DNA from: an uncultured Bacteroidales bacterium
GTDB taxonomy: Bacteria; Bacteroidota; Bacteroidia; Bacteroidales; Paludibacteraceae
Length of the DNA stretch: 40,515 nt
Direction: 5' to 3'
Assembly (NCBI GenBank): GCA_902784425.1
Contig: CACZUS010000018.1
Location: 1-40,515, forward strand
This document shows positions 14,652 through 22,887 of the stretch, piece after piece. Position numbers and translations under genes: made by a program. Position 1 is the stretch's first letter, and every line of letters starts with the position of its first letter. Below the pieces are notes generated by a model that made no database searches, was not told the origin of the DNA, and saw nothing but the letters and a program-made list of their open reading frames with translations.

Positions 14652-16046
14652 ATGAATAAATTTTTATTGGATAAAGTTAAATCTTATTTTTCTCACGTAC
14701 CAACGAGTCAACAAGAAACATTATTATCGGCTCTTTGTGAATTTGTCATCTCTGCCAATGACACCATTTTTTTACTAAAAGGATATGCGGGAACGGGAAA
14801 AACATCTGTTGTCAGTGCATTAATACGTGCTATGGATGAACTCAAACAACCTGTCATCCTAATGGCTCCCACGGGTCGTGCCGCAAAGGTTTTAGCCTCC
14901 TACTCCGATCATACTGCCTATACCATCCATAAAAAGATTTATCGTCAGCAGACTGCTGGCGACCCAAATGGCGCTTTTTCTCTCGACATCAATTTGCACA
15001 AACATACATTATTCATTGTCGACGAAGCCTCAATGATCACCAACTACAGCGAAGGAAACTTCGGGTCGGGCAATCTAATGGAGGATTTAGTCAGCTATGT
15101 TTATGGAACCGAAGGATGTCGTCTCATCCTTGTAGGTGATTCTGCTCAGCTACCACCTGTGGGACAAGAGATCAGTCCGGCACTCGACCCCAACTATTTC
15201 CGTGGATCCTACTTGAAAACCATCTCTTTCGAACTCACCGACGTCGTTCGTCAAGCCAACGAATCCGGCATCCTATGGAATGCCACACACCTGCGTCAAC
15301 TGATTTCTGAAGAACAGTTCAGCTCATTCCCAAAGGTTAATTTTGAATTCCCCGACGTTCAGAAAATAACGGGAGAGGATTTGATAGAAGAGATCTCCTC
15401 TGCATACAGTCACAATGGGATTGACGACACCATTGTCATCTCCCGCTCCAACAAACGAGCCAATATTTTCAATATGGGCATTCGAAACCGCATACTTTAT
15501 CGAGAAGAGAACTTATCATCGGGCGACCTATTAATGATTGCCAAAAACAACTATTTCTGGTCGAAACAGACAGAAGGGAAACTCGATTTCATCGCCAATG
15601 GGGATGTGGCACAACTCAAAAGGATCCGTCACACTTACGAGATGTACGACTTTCATTTCGCCGACGTTATTCTTTTCTTGCCCGACTATGATGTTGAAAT
15701 AGATGCCCGCATTCTACTGGACACATTGCAAAGTGAATCCCCTTCCTTAACCTACGAGGAGAGCAACAAACTCTTCATGGCTGTTCAGGAAGACTACATG
15801 CATATTGGAAATAAACGAGAGCGATACAAGCAAATGAGAGAAGACCCATGGTTGAATGCCCTTCAAGTGAAATTTGCCTACGCCGTCACCTGCCACAAAG
15901 CACAAGGTGGACAATGGAGTACAGTCTTCCTTGACCAAGGCTATATCACAGAAGAGATGCTTGGAAAGGAACATCTTCGCTGGCTATATACGGCCTTCAC
16001 TCGTGCCACAAAGAAACTTTATTTGGTTAATTGGAAGGAGGAATAA
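14652..16046 (+). CDS. RecD-like superfamily 1 DNA helicase
   Basis: A 464-residue ATP-dependent helicase. Walker A GYAGTGKT (44-51), motif Ia MAPTGRAAKVL, Walker B FIVDEASM (121-128), GDSAQLPPVG, the VVRQ motif, and the C-terminal AYAVTCHKAQGGQW and WLYTAFTRATKKLYLV identify an SF1B RecD/UvrD_C_2-type enzyme. It is shorter than RecD of RecBCD (about 600), lacks RecBC neighbours, and corresponds to the stand-alone AAA ATPase commonly annotated as exodeoxyribonuclease V alpha-like in Bacteroidota. Divergent from the unknown gene at 13868; TACTTTTG at 14564-14571 is a candidate box. Confidence 0.9.
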   Translation: MNKFLLDKVKSYFSHVPTSQQETLLSALCEFVISANDTIFLLKGYAGTGKTSVVSALIRAMDELKQPVILMAPTGRAAKVLASYSDHTAYTIHKKIYRQQTAGDPNGAFSLDINLHKHTLFIVDEASMITNYSEGNFGSGNLMEDLVSYVYGTEGCRLILVGDSAQLPPVGQEISPALDPNYFRGSYLKTISFELTDVVRQANESGILWNATHLRQLISEEQFSSFPKVNFEFPDVQKITGEDLIEEISSAYSHNGIDDTIVISRSNKRANIFNMGIRNRILYREENLSSGDLLMIAKNNYFWSKQTEGKLDFIANGDVAQLKRIRHTYEMYDFHFADVILFLPDYDVEIDARILLDTLQSESPSLTYEESNKLFMAVQEDYMHIGNKRERYKQMREDPWLNALQVKFAYAVTCHKAQGGQWSTVFLDQGYITEEMLGKEHLRWLYTAFTRATKKLYLVNWKEE

Positions 16047-16115
16047 AAAAGGGTCACTAAAAAACTTAGCAACCCCTCTTGAGATAATATCTCAAATAAA
16101 CGGAAACTCTGATTT

Positions 16116-16204
16116 ATGGGACGTGTGCAAAATGTGGGACGTATGCGATACGTCCATACGGATTTGGTGCCCACGGATATGGGACGTATGCGATACGTCC
16201 CTAC
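16116..16204. repeat. Palindromic repeat locus with two hairpins and a half copy
   Basis: GGGACGTATGCGATACGTCC occurs at 16136-16155 and again at 16181-16200, each an 8-bp perfect arm (GGACGTAT/ATACGTCC) around GCG. A degenerate half copy (TATGGGACGTGTGC) precedes them at about 16115-16128. The second copy ends CCCTAC, and on the minus strand that tail reads GTAG and supplies the TAG stop codon of the membrane-protein gene. A separate palindrome centred at 16087 lies just upstream. Confidence 0.8.
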
Positions 16205-17184
16205 GCTTTGGTGTTTTTCAAATAGGATGATATTGCCTTTCTGTTATCTACCAAGAGCGCTACGATAAGGAACATGATGAATCCAAAGATGGTCGTATAC
16301 AATATGATCTTCCATGTTGGATTATCTAACTTCCTTTCTGGTTGCAAGTCAGATACCACTGTCAACACCTCCAAATTAGTCGACATATCAACAGCAATTG
16401 ACTCATTGATATCGAACAAATTCTTCATATCCTCATAATACATCTGACGCTTGGTCGACATAAATGGTTTGTTTCTCTCTTTCTGAGAAGCGAACTCCAT
16501 AGAATAGTTTGGTCCTTGAAGTAATTCTACTTTCTGCAAACTATCCAAATTGATCAATGCATTGTGGAACATCCACTCCTTCTCCTCCAAAGTGGAAAGA
16601 CGTGAGATATTCAATGACGATAGATAATTATTTTTAGCAAAAAAGTTGAACAAGGCTTTCTGAACATCTTCACAACATGAAAGATCATTCAATTTGGCAC
16701 GGATCACCATCTGATTAGGAACTATCACATTAGATGTATCTCCTAGATCGATAGCATTTTTATAATCCACAAAATCCATGATGGAGTCATTGTTAATATC
16801 AATCACATGGAACCCCTCAAAACCATAGATTTTTGACGCTATCTCCGGAGAAATATCCAAAATGGCAGCCAATCCATCTATATCGTCTCTTTTGGGATAC
16901 TCCGACAACTGATCCAATAAGGTTTTGTACGTAAACACATCCCCATCATTAATCAAAATATGCATCTTTGCACGATACATCTTCGCTCTGTCGCGACGCT
17001 GATATGTGCTAAGTCCAACTATCAAAACGATAAAGAACAAAAATAACGCTTTGTACTTATATGCCAACTGGGCAAACTTCCCTATCAAGGAGAGTATCGA
17101 ACAAAATAACTTACCAATAGAACGACCCACACGAGCCATCACTTGGAATATGTTCATTTCTTGCGGTTCTGTATTATCCATCAT
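16201..17184 (-). CDS. Two-TM inner membrane protein of unknown function, Wzz-like topology
   Basis: The frame opens further upstream, but that part overlaps the divergent gene; the start chosen is the ATG pair at 17179-17184 (MMDNTEPQEMN), giving 327 residues. One membrane helix lies at about 46-59 (ALFLFFIVLIVGLS) and a second near 292-311 (IILYTTIFGFIMFLIVALL), with about 230 residues between them predicted outside the cytoplasm and a short cytoplasmic tail. This matches polysaccharide chain-length regulators of the Wzz type, but no polysaccharide genes are nearby and I do not recognise the sequence. TATTTTTG on the minus strand at 17206-17213 is a likely promoter. Its TAG stop lies in a palindromic repeat. 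Confidence 0.7.
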   Translation of the reverse strand: MMDNTEPQEMNIFQVMARVGRSIGKLFCSILSLIGKFAQLAYKYKALFLFFIVLIVGLSTYQRRDRAKMYRAKMHILINDGDVFTYKTLLDQLSEYPKRDDIDGLAAILDISPEIASKIYGFEGFHVIDINNDSIMDFVDYKNAIDLGDTSNVIVPNQMVIRAKLNDLSCCEDVQKALFNFFAKNNYLSSLNISRLSTLEEKEWMFHNALINLDSLQKVELLQGPNYSMEFASQKERNKPFMSTKRQMYYEDMKNLFDINESIAVDMSTNLEVLTVVSDLQPERKLDNPTWKIILYTTIFGFIMFLIVALLVDNRKAISSYLKNTKA

Positions 17185-17277
17185 AATAAAATATTTTTTA
17201 CTGAACAAAAATACAAATATTATCTCAAGCAACAAATAATTTGTAATTTTGTCTGCATAAAAAATAAATTTTTCTCC

Positions 17278-17748
17278 ATGAACATAGAGATTGAAAGGAA
17301 ATTCTTGCTTAAAAACAGTACTTGGAAAGAGGGTGCCATTGGTGTACATTATAAGCAAGCCTACCTAAATGAGAAAGGTGATAACACCATCCGCGTACGT
17401 ATCGAAGGAGAGGTGGCCAAACTGACCATCAAAAGCAAAGCCAATAACATATCCAGAATGGAATTTGAATATGACATCCCTATGGAGGATGCCGAACAAC
17501 TTTTCTCCATCGCAAAAACTCCTGCGGTAGAAAAATATCGCTACAAAATTATGTTCGAAGGAAACTGTTGGGAGGTGGATGAATTTATGGGCGACAATGA
17601 CGGACTAGTGGTGGCTGAGATAGAATTGAAAAGCGAAGACCAATCCTTTATCAAACCTTCTTGGATTGGTGAAGAAGTCTCCGGAGACAAACGATACACC
17701 AACGCCAACCTGGCCCGAAATCCTTATAAAAACTGGAGATATAGATAA
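17278..17748 (+). CDS. CYTH domain protein (triphosphate tunnel metalloenzyme)
   Basis: A 156-residue protein starting at ATG 17278; the longer frame upstream is not used because conservation begins at MNIEIERKFLL. The EIERK motif at the N-terminus is the ExExK signature of CYTH enzymes, and strands with alternating charged residues (TIRVRIEGEVAKLTIKSK, RMEFEYDIPM, WEVDEFMGDN, VVAEIELKSED) form the tunnel. Such proteins hydrolyse inorganic triphosphate or nucleoside triphosphates with divalent metal; adenylate cyclase activity is less likely at this length. Box TAATTTTG lies at 17244-17251. Transcribed alone, divergent from the membrane protein. Confidence 0.9.
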   Translation: MNIEIERKFLLKNSTWKEGAIGVHYKQAYLNEKGDNTIRVRIEGEVAKLTIKSKANNISRMEFEYDIPMEDAEQLFSIAKTPAVEKYRYKIMFEGNCWEVDEFMGDNDGLVVAEIELKSEDQSFIKPSWIGEEVSGDKRYTNANLARNPYKNWRYR

Positions 17749-17810
17749 AACTCGACACGTCAATGATTATTTGATTATTGGGAGTGTTTCTGCAACGGCA
17801 AATAAAAAAT

Positions 17811-17832
17811 AGCGAATGCTATTCGCCCCTAC
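17811..17832. repeat. Palindromic repeat ending CCCCTAC
   Basis: AGCGAATGCTATTCGCCCCT followed by AC: the arms GCGAAT and ATTCGC are complementary. On the minus strand it begins GTAGGGGCG, and its TAG is the stop codon of trmN (17829-17831). Same architecture as the repeats at 16181-16204 and 32470-32497 but with a different stem sequence. Confidence 0.75.
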
Positions 17833-18539
17833 ATGAACATATAAAATTCTTCTGTCAATTGTTTGTATGCTTCTGAATATTGATGTCTTCCCTCACTCTC
17901 TATCACCATCTCCAACTCTTCACAAGAGGTCGAGGAGAAAGCGAACTCAGCCATAAACCGTTTGGGTGTGGACGTAGGTGTTGGCAACACTTTCATAATA
18001 CGAAAAGGATACAATCCATATCGCTCAGAAAATGCAACAAAAGTCTCCTTTTCAGAATATGGCAAAATAACAGAAAAAACTCCCTGCTCGTCTAACAATG
18101 AAACCACACCTTTTATCAAATCTTCGTAACTCAATGAGTCGGTATGACGAGCCATCGTCCTACCTTCTTTGGGTGACTTCAACGACTGATTGAAGTAGGG
18201 CGGATTACTGATAATGTGATCATACTTTCGAGCGCTCTGTGCAAACTCCTGTAACGATTGATTCTTTACCTCAATTCTGTTATTCCACGGACTACGATCC
18301 ACATTTTCCTGTGCCTGCTGAGAAGCCTCAACATCAATTTCAATCGCGGTCACCTTAGCCTCTGAACGTTGTGCCACCATCAAGGCAATCAAGCCTGTAC
18401 CCGTACCAACATCCAAAATAGAATGAGCAGATGAAACATCTGCCCACGCACCTAACAACACGCCATCCGTACCCACTTTCATCGCACATCTATCCTGATA
18501 GACGACGAACTGTTTAAAACGAAAATACGGATTCGGCAT
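17829..18539 (-). CDS. trmN: tRNA1(Val) (adenine(37)-N6)-methyltransferase
   Basis: A 236-residue SAM-dependent methyltransferase of the YfiC/TrmN6 group, which methylates A37 of tRNA-Val. It has the family N-terminus FRFKQFVVYQDRCAMKVGTDGVLLGAW, motif I ILDVGTGTGLIALM (41-54), the acidic loop IEIDVEA, and the N6-adenine motif NPPY (112-115) followed by FNQSLKSP. Length is usual (about 235-245). The exonuclease gene lies 6 bp upstream on the same strand, so the two are co-transcribed. The stop codon is embedded in a palindromic repeat. Confidence 0.92.
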   Translation of the reverse strand: MPNPYFRFKQFVVYQDRCAMKVGTDGVLLGAWADVSSAHSILDVGTGTGLIALMVAQRSEAKVTAIEIDVEASQQAQENVDRSPWNNRIEVKNQSLQEFAQSARKYDHIISNPPYFNQSLKSPKEGRTMARHTDSLSYEDLIKGVVSLLDEQGVFSVILPYSEKETFVAFSERYGLYPFRIMKVLPTPTSTPKRFMAEFAFSSTSCEELEMVIESEGRHQYSEAYKQLTEEFYMFM

Positions 18540-18545
18540 AAGTAA

Positions 18546-19331
18546 TTATCTTAAACCATATTTGAATCGTAATTGTGTCAAGACACGCTTGGTGTCGAGT
18601 GTGAAGTCACTCTGCATAATCCATCCATAATAACCAGGATCCGTCAGCAACACCTCTGCCACCTTACGTCCTTTGTATTTACCAAAATTGATGATCTCTT
18701 CCTTTTTCTCATTATAGATGAATCGTCCTGCAAAATCCACATTATTGTTGTGAGATGAATATTCAGACAGGAAGTCCATGTCATTTTGCAAATCTGGATA
18801 ACGGTCCAACTGAGCCTTCAACACCTCGTATGTAGCTGTAATGTCGGCCTCAGCTCCATGAGCGCCTTCCAAATCTTTGTGACAATAGAATTTATATGCA
18901 GCTGTTAAAGTGCGTTGTTCTTTTTTGTTGAAAATCACCTGAACATCCACAAACTTGCTTTTGCGCAGATCAATGTCTACATCGGCACGAAGAAACTCCT
19001 CTGCCAACAATGGAATATCGAACCGATTGGAATTGTATCCACCCAAATCGCATCCTTTCATCCACTCAGCCAATGATTTGGCAATCTCTCTGAAAGTAGG
19101 TTTATCTGCAAGATCCTCATCCGTAATATGGGTCAAATCCACCACCTCCTTTGGTAGTTTCATCTGATTTCCTTCTGCATCGACAGGTTTCAGCCTTCTG
19201 GTTTTTATTTCCTGATCACCATTCAAACAAATCTTAATGGCTGAAATCTCTATAATACGATCTTTTACAATATTCAAACCTGTTGTTTCCAGATCAAAAA
19301 AGATGATCGGTTTCTTTAAATTCAATTCCAT
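18546..19331 (-). CDS. DnaQ-type 3'-5' exonuclease with C-terminal DUF3820-like extension
   Basis: A 261-residue DEDDh exonuclease. Exo I holds Asp13 and Glu15 in FFDLETTGL; Exo II contains the YNSNRFDIPLL aspartate; Exo III is HGAEADITATYEVL with the histidine of the DEDDh type. After about residue 190 comes a small domain, NFGKYKGRKVAEVLLTDPGYYGWIM, often found behind such exonucleases (also in exonuclease X). It may proofread for the replicase or act in repair; the gene immediately upstream encodes the DNA sliding clamp, but a terminator lies between them, so the link is positional. Confidence 0.9.
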   Translation of the reverse strand: MELNLKKPIIFFDLETTGLNIVKDRIIEISAIKICLNGDQEIKTRRLKPVDAEGNQMKLPKEVVDLTHITDEDLADKPTFREIAKSLAEWMKGCDLGGYNSNRFDIPLLAEEFLRADVDIDLRKSKFVDVQVIFNKKEQRTLTAAYKFYCHKDLEGAHGAEADITATYEVLKAQLDRYPDLQNDMDFLSEYSSHNNNVDFAGRFIYNEKKEEIINFGKYKGRKVAEVLLTDPGYYGWIMQSDFTLDTKRVLTQLRFKYGLR

Positions 19332-19339
19332 ATCAATCT

Positions 19340-19374
19340 AAAAAAAGAGGAAGCGCAATATTTCATACGCTTCC
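19340..19374 (-). terminator. Terminator of dnaN
   Basis: On the minus strand GGAAGCG (19374 to 19368) pairs with CGCTTCC (19355 to 19349) and is followed by TCTTTTTTT. It lies 26 bp beyond the dnaN stop and just before the exonuclease start. Confidence 0.85.
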
Positions 19375-19399
19375 ATATTTGTTATAAAATTTAATCTAA

Positions 19400-20524
19400 T
19401 TAATCAGGCAATTGCATTGGCATAAGCAACATCAACACATCCTCTGTATCGTTTTGCTCCAATGGGACGATCAAACCTGCACGAATAGGATCTGAAAGTT
19501 CGATAATAACATTTTCAGAATTCAGATTATTCAGCATATCAATCAAGATGGAACATTTGAAACCTATGCAGATAGGACTGCCCTCATAGCTGCAAGATAA
19601 TGTTTCAGTAGCAGAAATGGAGAAATCGAAATCCTGAGCTGAAATCACCACCTTATCATCAGCGAAATCAAGTTTCACTAAGTTGGTCGATTGATTTGCA
19701 TAAACAGAGATACGACGCAATGCATTCAAGAAACCATTACGTTCGATTGTTGCTTTATTAGGATTGCTTTTTGGAATAACCGAGTTGTAATTAGGATAGG
19801 TTCCCTCCACCAATCTACAGATCATCTGATAATCTGACAAAGTGAAATAAACATTCTTGGAATCGAACTGAATCTTTACGTCACCCGACTCCTTTGGAAG
19901 GATGGCCTTCAAAAGTGAATATGGCTTTTTAGGCAAGATGAAAGAGGTAACAGAATCACCCTTTGAAGTGATTGTCTTTATCTTTACTAATTTATGACCG
20001 TCTGTTGCGACAAAGGTTACATCCTCTGTTGTGATATCGAAATAGATACCTCCCATCACAGGTCTCAACTCATCATCGCTAGTTGCGAAAGAGGTAGCCG
20101 TGATACCCATGTTCAACACATTGGCAGGAACTGTGATAGACGAATTCTGATCTTCCAAAAGACGCATCTTAGGGAACTCGTCAGCATTTTGTCCAATAAA
20201 GTTATATACACCAGAATTAGACTTTATAGTCATAGCGTAGCTATCATCGTTGATTGAGAATGATAACGGTTCGTCGGAAAATTCCTTCAATGTATCCAAC
20301 AAGATTTTAGCTGAAAGAGCAACGACACCACTTCCTTCGGAGCTATTCAACTCCATTGTCGTCACCATTGTTGTTTCCATATCAGCCGCTGTAATCGTCA
20401 ATACCCCATCGTGCAAATTAAACAAGAAATTATCCAAGATCGGTAATGTGTTCTTGGAATTGATAACACGGCTAATTGTCTGTAAATGTGCCAATAAGTT
20501 AGCACTTGAAACTGAAAATATCAT
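19400..20524 (-). CDS. dnaN: DNA polymerase III sliding clamp beta subunit
   Basis: A 374-residue beta clamp with the usual three repeated domains. The start MIFSVSSANLLAHLQTISRVINSKNTLPILDNFLF, the central RPVMGGIYFDI and ATDGHKLVKI, and the C-terminal VLMLLMPMQLP are typical of Bacteroidota DnaN. It forms a ring dimer on DNA and tethers the replicase. Here it is not next to dnaA or recF; dnaA-free dnaN loci are usual in this phylum. A perfect TATATTTG box lies 35 bp upstream. Confidence 0.96.
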   Translation of the reverse strand: MIFSVSSANLLAHLQTISRVINSKNTLPILDNFLFNLHDGVLTITAADMETTMVTTMELNSSEGSGVVALSAKILLDTLKEFSDEPLSFSINDDSYAMTIKSNSGVYNFIGQNADEFPKMRLLEDQNSSITVPANVLNMGITATSFATSDDELRPVMGGIYFDITTEDVTFVATDGHKLVKIKTITSKGDSVTSFILPKKPYSLLKAILPKESGDVKIQFDSKNVYFTLSDYQMICRLVEGTYPNYNSVIPKSNPNKATIERNGFLNALRRISVYANQSTNLVKLDFADDKVVISAQDFDFSISATETLSCSYEGSPICIGFKCSILIDMLNNLNSENVIIELSDPIRAGLIVPLEQNDTEDVLMLLMPMQLPD

Positions 20525-20558
20525 ATTATTTGTCTTTTTAATTATCTATTCTACTTTG

Positions 20559-20566
20559 CAAATATA
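20559..20566 (-). promoter_or_regulatory. dnaN promoter -7 box
   Basis: On the minus strand TATATTTG is an exact TAnnTTTG box, 35 bp upstream of the dnaN ATG and 13 bp from the gldG stop. dnaN therefore likely has its own promoter despite the tight spacing with gldG. Confidence 0.6.
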
Positions 20567-20578
20567 ATAAAAAAAGTA

Positions 20579-22303
20579 TCATTCATTCTTGTTATCTGTC
20601 GGTAGTTTATTAACAGAAATTTCTTTCGTGTATTTCCATTTCCTAATAAAATGGAAAATAAGTCCGAACAAAAGAATTGACAATATAGGAACAACAATAT
20701 TAAACATCTTGAAGAATTTATTCATTCCCTTCACGCGGGCTTTATTCAAAAGGCGCATCTGAATCTCACGCGAGCGCAACTGCATCCATCCATCATCATC
20801 CGTAAGGTAATTAACTGCATTCAAAAGGAAATCGCCATTTCCGAATCGCTGGTTCATATAGCGGTCATAGCCCAAGGCGAGAGGAATTGCATTGGAACCT
20901 TTTCCCTGCACTTCATTACAAATCACATCTCCATCAGCCACCACCACCATTTTTGTAGGTTTACTCTCCTTTGTGATTTCGTTAGCTCCCGTTACGCCTT
21001 GTGGTATCATACGGTTGGCGAAGGATGAAGGGAAAACTCCCTCCAATGATGCTGCCGCCATTGCATTTCGTGTATTGAAGTAGAACCCATTCTGTTCTAC
21101 ATTGATGACCTCCATACTGACGATGGAAGGTACGTTTTGTATATGCGTGCCTGTAGAGGTGATTAACAACGGCGTTTTCTTCACCTTATCATTATCATTC
21201 ACAAAGTCGAGGGAACTGACAAACTCTGTTTTCACAGGTGCCACATTCTTTGAAATAGGGTGCAACGGAACCGTCAGCAATAACGGAGAGTAGTACCAAG
21301 GCATTGGCTCATACTTAGGTTCGTCACCCTCACGCGCAGTGTTGACAGGAATAAGTGAACATTGAACATCTTGCAACAGATTAGCGTTGATTCGAACACC
21401 ATAATTGAACAGTTGATCCATCAGATTCACATCATTATCAATTCCGATGGTACGAGACGAAGTAGAGAGACTATCCAACGTAATGCGAGCACCGTCTAAA
21501 ATCCACAAAACACGTCCTCCATGCATAATGTATTGGTCGATCACAAACTTATCCACCTCCGAGAACTTCTTCATCGGTGCAGCAATAATCACCGCTTCAT
21601 AATCATTCAACTCATCCACCTTTCCCGACATCACACCTCTATCCACTCGATAATAGTGACTCAACGTCTGCATGAAGTCAGCCACCAATAGCTCTGGATA
21701 CTCATCATGTCCTTCCAAAAAGACCACTTTAGGCACCTTCGTTGTGGTGATAATGCGCAATGCGTCTGTCAACTCATACTCTAATGTTTCGATAGAGATA
21801 TTAAGATTCTCCTCGCCCGACTTACGAGGAATGTTCTTAAGCAAATTGATGTTTCGAGTCTTTCCCTTATAAGAGATCTTAGCCCATGGGAATACTATCT
21901 TCTGACGAGCTTCTCCCTCTTCTTCATGGTCATAGACCATAATGCCTCGTATTCCCTCTTTCTCCAACTCCTCATACTTCTTCTCACGAGCCTCCTTAGT
22001 GGCACCCGCAGATGGGTTATCAAACTGATATTTCACACTTTTACCTGCGTAGGCATCAAACTCATCCAACATCTCAACCGTAGCTTTTCGGAGACGAAGG
22101 AACCCCGCATTTAAATCACCATCCAGATAAATTGTCACATTCAACTCATCCTCCAATCCCTTTAAGAGATTCTTGGTATTGTCAGAAAGACTATATCGTT
22201 TCTCTGAGGTCAAATCCAATCGGAAGAAAAAACGTTCCGAAAGAAAATAAACCAAGGTGACAACACCTATGAAAATTGCAATATGAATTAGTTTCTTCAT
22301 CAT
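20579..22303 (-). CDS. gldG: Gliding motility-associated ABC transporter protein GldG
   Basis: A 574-residue protein of the GldG family, the extracytoplasmic auxiliary component of the GldAFG transporter. It has an N-terminal membrane helix (IHIAIFIGVVTLVYFLS), the conserved LDLTSEKRYSLSDNTKNLL, a long periplasmic ABC_transp_aux region (VVFLEGHDEYPEL ... GGRVLWILDGARI) and a C-terminal helix (FNIVVPILSILLFGLIFHFIRKW). A GTG two codons upstream would extend the frame, but ATG 22303 is preferred because it overlaps the gldD stop in ATGA, implying translational coupling. The permease gldF, normally adjacent, is not in the window. Confidence 0.93.
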   Translation of the reverse strand: MMKKLIHIAIFIGVVTLVYFLSERFFFRLDLTSEKRYSLSDNTKNLLKGLEDELNVTIYLDGDLNAGFLRLRKATVEMLDEFDAYAGKSVKYQFDNPSAGATKEAREKKYEELEKEGIRGIMVYDHEEEGEARQKIVFPWAKISYKGKTRNINLLKNIPRKSGEENLNISIETLEYELTDALRIITTTKVPKVVFLEGHDEYPELLVADFMQTLSHYYRVDRGVMSGKVDELNDYEAVIIAAPMKKFSEVDKFVIDQYIMHGGRVLWILDGARITLDSLSTSSRTIGIDNDVNLMDQLFNYGVRINANLLQDVQCSLIPVNTAREGDEPKYEPMPWYYSPLLLTVPLHPISKNVAPVKTEFVSSLDFVNDNDKVKKTPLLITSTGTHIQNVPSIVSMEVINVEQNGFYFNTRNAMAAASLEGVFPSSFANRMIPQGVTGANEITKESKPTKMVVVADGDVICNEVQGKGSNAIPLALGYDRYMNQRFGNGDFLLNAVNYLTDDDGWMQLRSREIQMRLLNKARVKGMNKFFKMFNIVVPILSILLFGLIFHFIRKWKYTKEISVNKLPTDNKNE

Positions 22304-22887
22304 TTCCACTCTAATGATTCTATCAATTGAACAATATCCTCGCGTATGTAATCAACAACGGGAGCAATGGAGTCTTTATTGGGACTTTCATTAACATAAA
22401 ACGCTCCACGAAAGAAGTGCTTCACACTATCTGACATGACAAACTGAATATTGGAAGCTGTATTTCCTTTCAATTCATACAAAACGCCATAGACTCTCCT
22501 GTCATCATTCAGATAAAGCTGTTCTGTAATGGCATCCGCTTTGGCTGTATGCGGTTTGTAAACCAACCGACGGGAGTCTTCCGAGATAAACTGAAAATTA
22601 TTATGCAACACACGATAAGTGCAATAGATATATGCATTGTATCGAGGATAAACAATATTCATCCATACAGAATCCTTATCCAATCCTATTATTTTCACTT
22701 CCGACACATTCTTAGCATAGGTGAATTGGAAAGGGAACTCATCATTCGTATAAGAAGCGTATTCCTTTTCAGGAAAATCAATTCGGAAATAGCCTCTCGG
22801 TTTGGGTTGTGGAGGTTCACATGATACTAAAAACACAAGTATCACAACAATCCCCATCACTATCTTCAATAGCTTACTCTTTTGCAT
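22300..22887 (-). CDS. gldD: Gliding motility / T9SS lipoprotein GldD
   Basis: A 195-residue lipoprotein: hydrophobic signal VMGIVVILVFLVSC with lipidated Cys23, then PKPRGYFRIDFPEKEY, the GldD signature, and conserved MNIVYPRYNAYIYCTY and RLVYKPHTAKADAI. GldD is required for gliding and for stable T9SS function in Flavobacterium. It overlaps gldE by 14 bp and gldG by 4 bp, so the three are translated as a coupled set. A T9SS cargo (the GH5 cellulase) elsewhere in the window agrees with a working system. Confidence 0.93.
   Translation of the reverse strand: MQKSKLLKIVMGIVVILVFLVSCEPPQPKPRGYFRIDFPEKEYASYTNDEFPFQFTYAKNVSEVKIIGLDKDSVWMNIVYPRYNAYIYCTYRVLHNNFQFISEDSRRLVYKPHTAKADAITEQLYLNDDRRVYGVLYELKGNTASNIQFVMSDSVKHFFRGAFYVNESPNKDSIAPVVDYIREDIVQLIESLEWK

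Noticed and set aside
17185-17358. N-terminal extension of the two-TM protein
   Set aside because: It would overlap the promoter and start of the divergent CYTH gene; the MMDNTEPQ start with a TATTTTTG box just upstream is better.
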